From the NCBI RefSeq assembly GCF_029846715.1, contig NZ_JARVWW010000011.1, positions 62,001-126,000 of the forward strand: DNA of 64,000 nt, in the 5' to 3' direction. The notes under the pieces are model-generated. The model saw only the letters and a list, made by a program, of their open reading frames with translations, did not search any database and had not been told where the DNA came from. The DNA comes from Bradyrhizobium nivariense. Lineage in GTDB: Bacteria; Pseudomonadota; Alphaproteobacteria; Rhizobiales; Xanthobacteraceae. Every line of letters begins with the position of its first letter. The stretch's first letter is position 1. The translations under genes and the position numbers were made by a program. Shown one piece after another: positions 49,702 through 59,372 of the stretch.

Positions 49702-51162
49702 TCAGGAATATTGCATCACGCCGTCGTCCACCTTGCCGAAGCGCAGGGAGACGATGTCGAACGCATAGTTCTGGTAGAGCCGCCACGGCTGCTTCGAGCC
49801 CTGCTTCGGCATCTTCGCGACCGAACGCTGCACGTAACCGGAGGTGAAATCGAGCGACGGCTGCGCGGTGATCGTGGGATCGTCATTATGCGGCATGCAC
49901 TGCCGGAAATTGTGCCGATCCATGTAGTTGATGAGCCGGCAGACATATTCGCAGGTGAGGTCGCATTTCAGCGTCCATGATGCGTTGGTGTAGCCGAACG
50001 CCGAAGCCATGTTCGGCACGTCGGCATACATCATGCCCTTGTAGGTCAGCGTATCGGCGAAATCGACGGCGCGGCCGTCGACACTGATTTCGAGACCGCC
50101 GACGACCTGGAGCACCAGCCCCGTCGCGGTCACGATGATGTCCGCCGCAAGCTCGCTGCCGTCCTTCAGGCGGATGCCGTGGTGCGTGAACGTGTCGATC
50201 TCTTTGGTGACCACGGAGGCGCGCTGCTCGCGGATCGCCTTGAACAGATCGCCGTCCGGCACGAGGCAGAGCCGCTGGTCCCAGGGATTGTAGCGCGGCG
50301 TGAAATGGGTCGCGACGTCGTAGTCGGAGCCGAGCGCCATCTGCACGCCCTTGAGAACCAGCTCCTTCACCTTCGCAGGGCGGCGCCGGCTGAGCTGGAA
50401 GAAGAACATCCCCCACATCACGTTGCGCCAACGGATCAGATGATAGGCAAGGCGCGTCGGCAGATTGCGGCGCAACTTGTTGGCGACGGGATCCTGCGCC
50501 GGACGCGACACCACATAGGTCGGCGAGCGCTGGAGCATGATGACCTGCGCAGCCGTCCTGGCGAGCTCCGGCACCAGCGTCACCGCGGTCGCGCCCGAGC
50601 CGATCACGACGACGCGCTTGCCCGCGCAGTCGATGTCATCGGTCCATTTTTGCGGATGCACGATGCGGCCGGCGAAATCCGCGACGCCCGAAAACTCCGG
50701 CGTGTACCCCGCCTCATATTTGTAATAGCCCGAGCACATGAACAGGAAATTGCAGGTGAAGCGCACGGTTTCGGTCGCGCCCTCGCCCGTGATGCGCTCG
50801 GCCTCGACGGTCCAGCGCGCCTCACTCGTCGACCACGCCGCACGCTTGACACGATGGTGGAAGCGGATGTGCTTCTCGATGCGGTTCTCGGCTGCGGTTT
50901 CGCGCACATAATTCAGAATCTGCGCTCCGTCCGCGATCGCCTTTGGATCGGTCCACGGCTTGAAGGAATAGCCGAGCGTGAACATGTCGCTGTCGGAGCG
51001 GACGCCGGGATAGCGAAACAGGTCCCAGGTGCCGCCGATGCAGTCGCGCCCCTCGAGGATGACGTAGCTCTTGCCTGGGCATTTGGTCTGAAGATGATAG
51101 CCCGCGCCGATGCCGGACAAGCCGGCACCGACGATCAGCACGTCGAAATGTTCTTGGGGCAT
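49702..51162 (-). CDS. Flavin-containing / Baeyer-Villiger-type monooxygenase
   Basis: A 486-residue FAD- and NADPH-dependent monooxygenase. FAD binds at DVLIVGAGLSGIGAGYHL (GAGLSGIGA, ~13-21); GGTWDLFRYPGVRSD (~44-58) is the typical active-site loop; NADPH binds at VVVIGSGATAVTLVPEL (GSGATAVTL). The sequence is close to the family that includes cyclohexanone and steroid monooxygenases, which insert oxygen next to a ketone; a plain FMO reaction is also possible. The substrate is unknown. The ATG at 51162 follows a gcggagg site; a GTG five codons earlier is less likely. A terminator lies between it and ahcY. Confidence 0.85.
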   Translation of the reverse strand: MPQEHFDVLIVGAGLSGIGAGYHLQTKCPGKSYVILEGRDCIGGTWDLFRYPGVRSDSDMFTLGYSFKPWTDPKAIADGAQILNYVRETAAENRIEKHIRFHHRVKRAAWSTSEARWTVEAERITGEGATETVRFTCNFLFMCSGYYKYEAGYTPEFSGVADFAGRIVHPQKWTDDIDCAGKRVVVIGSGATAVTLVPELARTAAQVIMLQRSPTYVVSRPAQDPVANKLRRNLPTRLAYHLIRWRNVMWGMFFFQLSRRRPAKVKELVLKGVQMALGSDYDVATHFTPRYNPWDQRLCLVPDGDLFKAIREQRASVVTKEIDTFTHHGIRLKDGSELAADIIVTATGLVLQVVGGLEISVDGRAVDFADTLTYKGMMYADVPNMASAFGYTNASWTLKCDLTCEYVCRLINYMDRHNFRQCMPHNDDPTITAQPSLDFTSGYVQRSVAKMPKQGSKQPWRLYQNYAFDIVSLRFGKVDDGVMQYS

Positions 51163-51268
51163 GGTTTCCTCCGCCACCGAGGATTGTCCGCCCGTCGCTG
51201 CTCGCCGTCAATCGGCAATCGGCCTCGCAGCAACTGCAAAGCGAGTTGGATTCTATGCGCCGAAACAA

Positions 51269-51296
51269 CGAAGCCCCGGATCACTCCGGGGCTTCG
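51269..51296 (-). terminator. Rho-independent terminator after ahcY
   Basis: CGAAGCCCCGGA, TCAC, TCCGGGGCTTCG, then TTGTTTCGG on the minus strand. Located 27 bases beyond the ahcY stop; the T-run is interrupted. Confidence 0.75.
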
Positions 51297-51322
51297 TGTC
51301 GATGATCTATGTAATCGGCAGA

Positions 51323-52744
51323 TCAGTACCGATAGTGATCGGTCTTGTACGGACCTTCCTGCTTCACGCCGATGTAGTCGGCCTGGTCCTTGCGCAGCTC
51401 GGTGAGCTTGACGCCGATCTTGGCGAGGTGCAGGCGCGCGACCTTTTCATCGAGCGACTTCGGCAGCACGTAGACTTCCTTCTTGTACTTGCCGTCCTTG
51501 TTGTTGGCGAACAGCTCGATCTGCGCCAGCGTCTGGTTGGTGAAGGACGCCGACATCACGAACGACGGATGGCCCATCGCGTTGCCGAGGTTCACCAGGC
51601 GGCCTTCCGACAGCATGATGATGCGGTGCTTATCGGGGAATTCGATCTCGTCGACCTGCGGCTTGATGTTGGTCCACTTCAAGTTACGCAGACCCGCGAT
51701 CTGGATCTCGTTGTCGAAGTGGCCGATGTTGCAGACGATGGCGCGATCCTTCATCGCACGCATGTGCTCGATGGTGATGATGTCCTTGTTGCCGGTCGCG
51801 GTGACGAAGATGTCGGCGCGGGGCGCGGCGTCTTCCATCGTCACGACTTCGTAGCCTTCCATCGCAGCCTGGAGCGCGCAGATCGGATCGACTTCCGAGA
51901 CCAGCACGCGGCAGCCGGCCTGGCGCAGCGAAGCGGCCGAACCCTTGCCGACGTCGCCGAAGCCCGCGACCATCGCGACCTTGCCCGACATCATCACGTC
52001 GGTGCCGCGGCGGATGCCGTCGACCAGCGATTCACGGCAGCCATAGAGGTTATCGAATTTCGACTTGGTGACGCTGTCGTTGACGTTGATGGCCGGCCAC
52101 AGCAGTGTGCCGGCCTTCTGCATGTCATAGAGACGATGCACGCCCGTGGTGGTCTCTTCGGAAACGCCCTTGATGCTCTTGGCGATCTCGGCGAAGTAGC
52201 CCTTCGGCTTTTCCTTGAGCTGCTTCTTCAGAAGCGCGAAGAATACTTCCTCTTCTTCCGAACCCGGCTTGTCCAGGAACTTGGTGTCGCCGTTCTCGGC
52301 GCGCAGACCGAGATGAACGTACATGGTGGCGTCGCCGCCGTCGTCGAGGATCATGTTCGGATGACCGCCGCCGTGCCAGTCGAACAGCTTGGCGGTGTAG
52401 TCCCAGTATTCGGTAAGGCTCTCGCCCTTGACCGCGAACACCGGAATGCCGGCGGCGGCGATCGCAGCCGCAGCGTGGTCCTGCGTCGAATAGATGTTGC
52501 AGGAGACCCAGCGGATGTCGGCGCCGAGCGCGGCCAGCGTCTCGATCAGCACGCCAGTCTGGATCGTCATATGCAGCGAGCCGGCGATGCGCGCGCCCTT
52601 CAGCGGCTGCTTCGGGCCGTATTCTTCGCACGTGGCCATCAGGCCGGGCATCTCGGTCTCGGCCAGCGAGAGTTCCTTGCGGCCGAAATCGGCGAGCGAA
52701 ATGTCCTTGACGATATAGTCGGTGAAGCCGGGCTTCGCGTTCAT
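51323..52744 (-). CDS. ahcY: Adenosylhomocysteinase
   Basis: A 473-residue S-adenosylhomocysteine hydrolase, cytoplasmic. Visible: GARIAGSLHMTIQTGVLIETL (substrate, quoted as AGSLHMTIQTGVLIETL), SCNIYSTQDHAAAAIA, the NAD-binding VAGFGDVGKGSAASLRQAG (GFGDVGKG), and the closing QADYIGVKQEGPYKTDHYRY, the conserved C-terminus. It splits SAH, the product of every SAM-dependent methyl transfer, into adenosine and homocysteine. It lies 128 bases downstream of metK with a palindromic repeat between, forming the SAM cycle pair. The ATG at 52744 is correct for the family; the longer frame upstream is repeat sequence. Confidence 0.97.
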   Translation of the reverse strand: MNAKPGFTDYIVKDISLADFGRKELSLAETEMPGLMATCEEYGPKQPLKGARIAGSLHMTIQTGVLIETLAALGADIRWVSCNIYSTQDHAAAAIAAAGIPVFAVKGESLTEYWDYTAKLFDWHGGGHPNMILDDGGDATMYVHLGLRAENGDTKFLDKPGSEEEEVFFALLKKQLKEKPKGYFAEIAKSIKGVSEETTTGVHRLYDMQKAGTLLWPAINVNDSVTKSKFDNLYGCRESLVDGIRRGTDVMMSGKVAMVAGFGDVGKGSAASLRQAGCRVLVSEVDPICALQAAMEGYEVVTMEDAAPRADIFVTATGNKDIITIEHMRAMKDRAIVCNIGHFDNEIQIAGLRNLKWTNIKPQVDEIEFPDKHRIIMLSEGRLVNLGNAMGHPSFVMSASFTNQTLAQIELFANNKDGKYKKEVYVLPKSLDEKVARLHLAKIGVKLTELRKDQADYIGVKQEGPYKTDHYRY

Positions 52745-52768
52745 TGCGGGCGTCCTGTTGTTGAATTG

Positions 52769-52862
52769 GTCATTCCGGGTCGCCCTGGAGAAGCGAGCCC
52801 GGAATCTCGATACGATGGATAAGAATTCCGGGTTCGCCGCTGTCGCGGCGCCCCGGGAATGA
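52769..52862. repeat. Palindromic intergenic repeat between metK and ahcY
   Basis: Three related segments: CATTCCGGGTCGCC near 52770, GAATTCCGGGTTCGCC near 52825, and GCGGCGCCCCGGGAATGAC at the end, forming inverted pairs. Elements of this kind (ATTCCGGG...CCCGGAAT) also occur near 57393 and 62044. Confidence 0.65.
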
Positions 52863-52871
52863 CGTCGGTGA

Positions 52872-54068
<1,197 letters not shown>

Positions 54069-54130
54069 CAGTAACCCCTTAGTTCCGCCACTAGCCGGCG
54101 GTCGTTTGCGATGTTTACCCGTGAATTATG

Positions 54131-55486
54131 TCAATCTCGCCGGCGCGAGATCACGTAGGATTCGTCGTAGAACCAGAGCCCGTTGTACTTGCGCAACACG
54201 TCCCTGGCGGCATCCAGAGTCCGGCCGTTTTGAGTCATTTCTGTCAACCGGTCGTCCTCGATCTGGGCGACGTACACCGCCGCATTCCACGCTGCAAAGG
54301 CCGTCGAGGTTCCGATAGTGCCCGTCACCTCGTTGGGCAGAGCTTCCATATCATACCTGAAGATCGAACGGTTATCCGCATATGCATTAAAATTTAAGTC
54401 GCGGCCCACCGAGCCGAGCTCGTACTTCACTGCGCGCAATAGCTCATGACGGCTCACTGAGAAAGGATTTTCTCCAGGCCAGATCGCCTGGATCATTTCC
54501 ATGCCCGGATCCTGCCCGTGGGAGTGAATACCGATCAGGCGGCCGCCTGCCCGCAAGGCCCGAGCCAGGGGCGCAATGATCCGTTTTGCCCGAAAATTGA
54601 CCGACGACAGCGCTCGGTATGGCTGGGATGCAATAACGAGGTCGAAATTGGCCTCGGTCTGGCCCGGCCGCGGAATGGTCGAATCGAGCAGAAACCGCTG
54701 GTCTTCGCGGTAGAGCACCAGCACGACGGGCCGCTCATACAGCGGCATGCCCGTGCGCGGGCTGACCGCCGCGCGCCAGTTCTGCTCCAAAAACGGCTTC
54801 AGCTCCGCGATCTGCGTCTCGAACTCGCCCGAGGAAGCGCCCCGCAGGGGAACGTCGTGCCAGACGGTCGCGGCGGCCGCCGCGGGCGATGCCGGCGTGA
54901 GCCAGGGCGCCTCCGAGTAGAACATGTTGGTAAAGACGAACACCGAAGCCGGATGCTCGAAAATGCGATCCGGCACCTTCTCCAGCGTCAGGCGGAGGTC
55001 CTCGAGGCTGAGCTCCTTGCCGGCGACATAGAACGGCATGTGCGGAAAGCGCTGGTGCATCGAGCGCAGCACGCGCGCCAGCACCGTGCCGTCGCCGACG
55101 CCGGCGTCGAACACGCGCAACGCCGGGGGCCGGGGATGGATGCTGGCAAGCTCCAGCGCCACGCGCTCGGCGATCACCCGCTTCTCACTGCAAGTGTGGA
55201 CGAACAGCAGGTATTTCTGGCGGTTCTCGAAAAAGCGGAAATTGCCGCGCGGATCGCGCTTCTCCGGCGGCACCTGAAGTCCCCGCGGTGGCGGCACGCC
55301 GCCGGCCATCGATGCCGCCATGTAGGCCTGGATCCGGTCCAGCGTGTCGATGGTGATGCGCTTGCCCTCGCGCAGGCGGTGCACGAGCTTCCCATCGTTC
55401 ACCGCGCGTCGGCCAAACGTCGATTCCGCCATGTCCGCCTTGCGGCAGAACTCGGTGATTTGGCTCAGGATTTCGTCGTTTTTCAT
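54131..55486 (-). CDS. HTH domain fused to class I methyltransferase-like domain
   Basis: A 451-residue protein of unknown function. Residues ~5-55 look like a lambda-repressor/Cro-type helix-turn-helix (AESTFGRRAVNDGKLVHRLREG, quoted as TFGRRAVNDGKLVHRL). Residues ~120-300 have a class I SAM-binding fold: motif I VFDAGVGDGTVLARVL (~125-140), then FDLVIASQPYRALSSV as the post-motif catalytic-type region. The end is WFYDESYVISRRRD. Upstream of metK (62 bases) and on the same strand, it suggests a regulator or methyltransferase of the SAM cycle. The ATG at 55486 has no Shine-Dalgarno site, and a 9-base inverted repeat lies just upstream. Confidence 0.7.
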   Translation of the reverse strand: MKNDEILSQITEFCRKADMAESTFGRRAVNDGKLVHRLREGKRITIDTLDRIQAYMAASMAGGVPPPRGLQVPPEKRDPRGNFRFFENRQKYLLFVHTCSEKRVIAERVALELASIHPRPPALRVFDAGVGDGTVLARVLRSMHQRFPHMPFYVAGKELSLEDLRLTLEKVPDRIFEHPASVFVFTNMFYSEAPWLTPASPAAAAATVWHDVPLRGASSGEFETQIAELKPFLEQNWRAAVSPRTGMPLYERPVVLVLYREDQRFLLDSTIPRPGQTEANFDLVIASQPYRALSSVNFRAKRIIAPLARALRAGGRLIGIHSHGQDPGMEMIQAIWPGENPFSVSRHELLRAVKYELGSVGRDLNFNAYADNRSIFRYDMEALPNEVTGTIGTSTAFAAWNAAVYVAQIEDDRLTEMTQNGRTLDAARDVLRKYNGLWFYDESYVISRRRD

Positions 55487-55498
55487 CAATGGGACGCG

Positions 55499-55543
55499 GT
55501 GGGCAGAGTGGTTGGGTACAGCCTCCTAGCAAAATCTGCCCAC
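55499..55543 (-). promoter_or_regulatory. Inverted repeat with hidden AGGAGG upstream of the HTH-methyltransferase gene
   Basis: GTGGGCAGA and TCTGCCCAC pair perfectly across 27 bases whose loop contains AGGAGG (minus strand). It starts 13 bases before the ATG at 55486. It could be an operator for the encoded HTH protein or an RNA hairpin controlling translation. Confidence 0.4.
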
Positions 55544-55657
55544 TGAGGGAATAGGGGATCGAGGCGCGGGTTCGCCGTTGTGCACAACAGCGAGGCCGTG
55601 AACCACCGTCCCCTGCCGGGCAACAAACAGGTTCCTCTCCTCTACGGGACCATCGCC

Positions 55658-57376
55658 ATGCGCCGCCTCCTCGTCGCGCTCTGCCTGCTCGCTGCAACCC
55701 TGTGGTCGGCGCCCGCTTTTGCGCAGGCGCGCAGCCAGCTTGGGCCGCTCTGCACCACCGGCACCACGCCGGCGGACCAGATGATCGACGCCTGCACCAA
55801 GATCATTGCGCTGAAGGTGTTCAAAGGCGAGCAGCTCGCGACGGTCTACTTCTGGCGCGCGGTGGGCTGGAACAAGAAGGGCGATTACGCCAAGGTCATC
55901 ACTGACGCCACGGAAACGATCCGGCTCCAGCCGAACCAGGCGGCCTATAACCTCAGGGGATCGGCCTACTACGACAGAGGCGAGTACGAGATCGCGATCA
56001 CCGATTTCGACGACGCGCTGAAGCTGGGCCCGCCGAGCGGCATCATCTTCCACAATCGCGGCAATGCCTGGCGCGGCAACGGCGACTACGCCAAAGCCAT
56101 TGCCGATTACGATATGTCGATCAAGGCCGATCCCAGATCGGCGTTCTCGTTCCAGAACCGCGGCATCGCGAAGGAGGCACTTGGCGATCTCGACGGCGCG
56201 CTGGCCGACATCAACCAGGCGATCCGGCTCGACCCGACGCTGCCGCAGCCACTGATCAACCGGACCGCGATCTGGCGTGTCAGAGGCGATTACGATCGCG
56301 CGATTGCCGACGGCAGCGAGGCGATCCGGCTCGCGAAGGAGAAGCCGCCCGCCAACATCATGACGCCGCCGAACAGCGTGCTGGTCTCGGGCTACACCCA
56401 TCGCGGGCTGGCCTATGAGGCGAAAGGCGACTACGCGCACGCGAGGGACGACTACAAGGCGACGCTGGCGATCGTGGCTTCCGATGCCGGCAGCAAGGCC
56501 AACCAGGCCACCGCAAAGGTGCGGCTGTCGCTGGTCACGGACGCAAGCGTGCCGATCCCGCGCGATGCCCCGTCACCAGTGACGCAGCCGGCGCAGGCGC
56601 CTTCTCCGCAGCAGACGGGTGCGGCGCCGCTCCCCTCACCTGCTCCGGCCGCGCGCGGCACGCGCATGGCGTTGATCATCGGCAACGGCGCCTATGCGCA
56701 TGTCAAGGCACTGCCCAATCCGCCCAATGACGCGCGCGCCGTGGCCAGGAGCCTGCGCGACATCGGCTTCACTGTGTCCGAAGGCGTCGATCTCGACCGC
56801 GCGGCGATGCAGAAGATTACGCGTGACTTCTTGCGGGAGGCGGCGCGGGCGCAGGTCGTGGTGGTCTACTATGCCGGCCACGGTGTGCAGGTCGACGGCC
56901 GCAACTATCTCATTCCCGTCGACGTCGAACTCAAGCCGGGCGCGAGCATGACGGACGCGATGATCGACATGGACACGATCATGGCTGGCCTCGACGACCA
57001 GGTCCGCACCAATATTTTGATCTTCGATGCCTGCCGCAATAATCCGATGGCACAGCAGGTTGCATCAGCCGGCGCCAGCCGCGCCATCGAGGGTGCCTCG
57101 GGCCTCGCAGCGCCAACGAGCCTGGGAGCCGGCGTGACGCTCGGCGCCGGCACGCTGATCGCCTTCGCCACTGCGCCGGGGCAGGTCGCACTCGACGGCG
57201 AAGGCGCCAACTCGCCGTTCTCCGCCGCCCTCTCGCGCCATCTCGGCACGCCCGGCCTGGAAGTGCAGCAGATGCTGACACGGGTGCGGGCCGAAGTGGT
57301 CTCGAGCACGAAGAACAAGCAGGTGCCGTGGTCGAACTCGTCGTTGCTGGGCGAGGTTTATCTGGCGGAGAAGTGA
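55658..57376 (+). CDS. Secreted TPR-caspase (peptidase C14) protein
   Basis: A 572-residue exported protein. The signal peptide is residues 1-23 (ending APAFAQ). Tetratricopeptide repeats occupy ~60-280 with repeated NxG/AxxxxGDYxxAIxDxxxAIxLxP units. After a Pro-rich linker (~298-335) the caspase domain starts at RMALIIGNGAYAHV (~336-349); the catalytic pair is His408 in YYAGHG and Cys459 in DACRNNP. This is the second caspase-like protein in the window. The TPRs would bind partner proteins; the targets are unknown. The ATG at 55658 starts the signal peptide; the open frame goes back to 55580 without one. Confidence 0.85.
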   Translation: MRRLLVALCLLAATLWSAPAFAQARSQLGPLCTTGTTPADQMIDACTKIIALKVFKGEQLATVYFWRAVGWNKKGDYAKVITDATETIRLQPNQAAYNLRGSAYYDRGEYEIAITDFDDALKLGPPSGIIFHNRGNAWRGNGDYAKAIADYDMSIKADPRSAFSFQNRGIAKEALGDLDGALADINQAIRLDPTLPQPLINRTAIWRVRGDYDRAIADGSEAIRLAKEKPPANIMTPPNSVLVSGYTHRGLAYEAKGDYAHARDDYKATLAIVASDAGSKANQATAKVRLSLVTDASVPIPRDAPSPVTQPAQAPSPQQTGAAPLPSPAPAARGTRMALIIGNGAYAHVKALPNPPNDARAVARSLRDIGFTVSEGVDLDRAAMQKITRDFLREAARAQVVVVYYAGHGVQVDGRNYLIPVDVELKPGASMTDAMIDMDTIMAGLDDQVRTNILIFDACRNNPMAQQVASAGASRAIEGASGLAAPTSLGAGVTLGAGTLIAFATAPGQVALDGEGANSPFSAALSRHLGTPGLEVQQMLTRVRAEVVSSTKNKQVPWSNSSLLGEVYLAEK

Positions 57377-57392
57377 GGCGGCGTCCGTGCAG

Positions 57393-57498
57393 ACTGTCAT
57401 CGCCCGGACTTCACCGGGCGAACCAGTATTCCATAGACGGCGAGAGATGCGGAAAAGCTGCGGCGTACTGGATTCCCCGCCTGCGCGGGGAATGACAG
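57393..57498. repeat. Palindromic repeat (TGTCATCGCCCGG ... GGGGAATGACAG)
   Basis: Outer arms TGTCATCGCCCGG/CGCGGGGAATGACAG and inner arms ACCAGTATTCC/GTACTGGATTCC. It lies between the TPR-caspase stop and the convergent MetE-C-like gene. Confidence 0.7.
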
Positions 57499-57514
57499 CG
57501 GAGCCAACGAGGCT

Positions 57515-58633
57515 TTATTGGCCCCACACTTCCTTCGCGATCTCCACCGCAAGGCTGAGCTTGGCCCACTGCTCCTCTTCGGAGAGGACGTTGCCCTCCT
57601 CCGTCGAAGCAAAACCGCACTGCGGGGAGAGTGCAAGCTGCTCCAGCGGGGCGAACTTGGCGGCTTCTTCGAGACGGCGCTTGATCGCGTCCTTGTTCTC
57701 GAGCTCGCCGAACTTCGAGGTGATAACGCCGACCACGACGACCTTGTTGCCCTTAGGCAGGAAGCGCAGCGGCTCGAAGCCACCGGCGCGGTCGCTGTCA
57801 TATTCGAGGAAATAGCCGTCGTAATTGGTGCCGGCGAGCATGGTCTCGGCCACGGGCTCGTAGCCGCCTGAAGAAATCCAGGTCGAACGGAAATTGCCGC
57901 GGCAGACATGCGTCGTCACCACCATGTCGGCGGGCTTCTCGGCCAGAGCGTAGTTGATAATGCGCGCGTAGATCTGCTGGAGGCCCTCGGGATTGTCGCC
58001 GCGCTCGCGCGCCTTCTGCAATTCGTCCGGCGAGCAGAGATAGGCCCACACGGTGTCGTCGAACTGGAGATAGCGGCAGCCGGCGTCGTAGAACGCCTTC
58101 ACGGCCTTGCGGTAGGTCTTGCCGAGGTCCTCGTAGAAGGCGTCGAGATCGGGATAGACGTCCTTGGAGATCGCCTTGCGGCCACCGCGGAAGTGCAGCA
58201 CCGCCGGTGACGGGATCGTCATCTTGGCGGTGACGTGGGCCTGATCGGTGACCTTCTTCAGGAAGCGGAAGTGATCCAGCATCGGATGGTCGTCGGGAAA
58301 GTCGAGCTTGCCGATCACCCGCACCGCGTCATGCCGCGTCTCGACGCCCGCGAACTGGATGCCCGTGTCGGGGTGGAACATTTCGCAACCGGTGAGCTTG
58401 GCCAGGAAGTCGAAATGCCACCAGGAGCGGCGGAATTCACCGTCGGTTGCGAGCTTCAGGCCGATCGAGGCCTGCTTGTGCACGACCTTCTCGATCTCCA
58501 TGTCCTCGATCTTGCGCAGATCGTCGGCTGAGATCTCGCCCTTCTCCAGCCTGGCGCGGGCTTCCTTGATCTTGGCGGGGCGCAGGAGGCTGCCGACCTC
58601 GTCGGCGCGGAAGGGGGCTTTGGTTCGCTGCAT
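57515..58633 (-). CDS. MetE C-terminal-like methyltransferase (YxjG family)
   Basis: A 372-residue protein homologous to the C-terminal catalytic half of cobalamin-independent methionine synthase. GSLLRPAKIKEARA (~14-27), ATDGEFRRSWWHFDFL (TDGEFRRSWW) and LQFDDTVWAYLCS match; zinc ligands are in TTHVCRGN (His-Cys) and LSPQCGFAS (Cys). It lacks the N-terminal half and may use a methyl donor other than methyltetrahydrofolate polyglutamate, to make methionine or a related thioether from homocysteine, which fits the nearby metK/ahcY genes. I start it at 58633; the 17 residues upstream do not fit the family. Confidence 0.87.
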   Translation of the reverse strand: MQRTKAPFRADEVGSLLRPAKIKEARARLEKGEISADDLRKIEDMEIEKVVHKQASIGLKLATDGEFRRSWWHFDFLAKLTGCEMFHPDTGIQFAGVETRHDAVRVIGKLDFPDDHPMLDHFRFLKKVTDQAHVTAKMTIPSPAVLHFRGGRKAISKDVYPDLDAFYEDLGKTYRKAVKAFYDAGCRYLQFDDTVWAYLCSPDELQKARERGDNPEGLQQIYARIINYALAEKPADMVVTTHVCRGNFRSTWISSGGYEPVAETMLAGTNYDGYFLEYDSDRAGGFEPLRFLPKGNKVVVVGVITSKFGELENKDAIKRRLEEAAKFAPLEQLALSPQCGFASTEEGNVLSEEEQWAKLSLAVEIAKEVWGQ

Positions 58634-58655
58634 TTCTTTTAACTCCCGGGAGTTT

Positions 58656-59372
58656 CTAGTGGGCGGCCGCTCCGGCGACGCCAAGATGGCGCTCCAGGAC
58701 CGACGGGTCGGCCTTCAGCGCGGCGCTCGGGGCGTCGTGGACGATCGTTCCGCGCTCCAATATCACAACACGGTCGGCCAGCCCCAGAATCTTTTGGGCA
58801 TTCTGCTCGACGATGATCGAGCAGATCCCGCCCGCCCGGGTGATGGTCCCGATCGCCTTCAAGAGCTCCTCGACGATGATGGGGGCAAGGCCCTCGGTCG
58901 GCTCGTCCAGGAGAAGCACTTTCGGGTTGAGGGTCAGCGCGCGGCCGATCGCCAGCATCTGCTGCTCACCGCCGGAGAGCTGGTTGCCAAAGTTGCTCCG
59001 CCGCTCCTTCAGCCGCGGGAACATTTCGTAGACCCTCTCGACGGTCCAGGGACCGGACTGGGCCACCGCGGTCATGTTCTCTTCGACCGTGAGCGAGCGG
59101 AAGATGTTGCGCTCCTGCGGCACCCAGCCGATGCCGGCGCGCGCGCGCTGGTCGGGCCGCAAGGTCGTGACGTCGGTACCGGCCAGCCCGACAGTGCCGG
59201 AGAAGCGGCGGGTCACGCCGACGATTGAGTTGATCAGCGTGGTCTTGCCGGTGCCATTGCGCCCCAACAGTGCCAGCACCTGCCCCTCGGCGAGGCGCAG
59301 GCTGATATTCGGCAGCACCACCGCCTCGCCGTAGCCGGCGCGAAGCGAGTCGATCGCGAGCAGGTCAGACAT
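58656..59372 (-). CDS. livF: Branched-chain amino acid ABC transporter ATPase LivF type
   Basis: A 238-residue ABC ATPase, cytoplasmic. Walker A LLGRNGTGKTTLINS (GRNGTGKT, ~37-44), the Q-loop region GWVPQERNIFRSLTVEEN (VPQERNIF), signature LSGGEQQMLAIGRAL (~136-150) and Walker B LLLDEPTEGLAP (~157-168) are all intact, with the LivF-style ending. With LivG it powers the import complex. It overlaps livG by eight bases. The start at 59372 is the ATG of MSDLLAIDSL. Confidence 0.93.
   Translation of the reverse strand: MSDLLAIDSLRAGYGEAVVLPNISLRLAEGQVLALLGRNGTGKTTLINSIVGVTRRFSGTVGLAGTDVTTLRPDQRARAGIGWVPQERNIFRSLTVEENMTAVAQSGPWTVERVYEMFPRLKERRSNFGNQLSGGEQQMLAIGRALTLNPKVLLLDEPTEGLAPIIVEELLKAIGTITRAGGICSIIVEQNAQKILGLADRVVILERGTIVHDAPSAALKADPSVLERHLGVAGAAAH

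Noticed and set aside
54069..54130. Possible SAM riboswitch in the metK leader
   Set aside because: The 62-base leader overlaps the end of the upstream gene and shows neither the SAM-II pseudoknot pattern nor the SAM/SAH pattern. Only an unconvincing TTGACA near 54129-54134 is visible.
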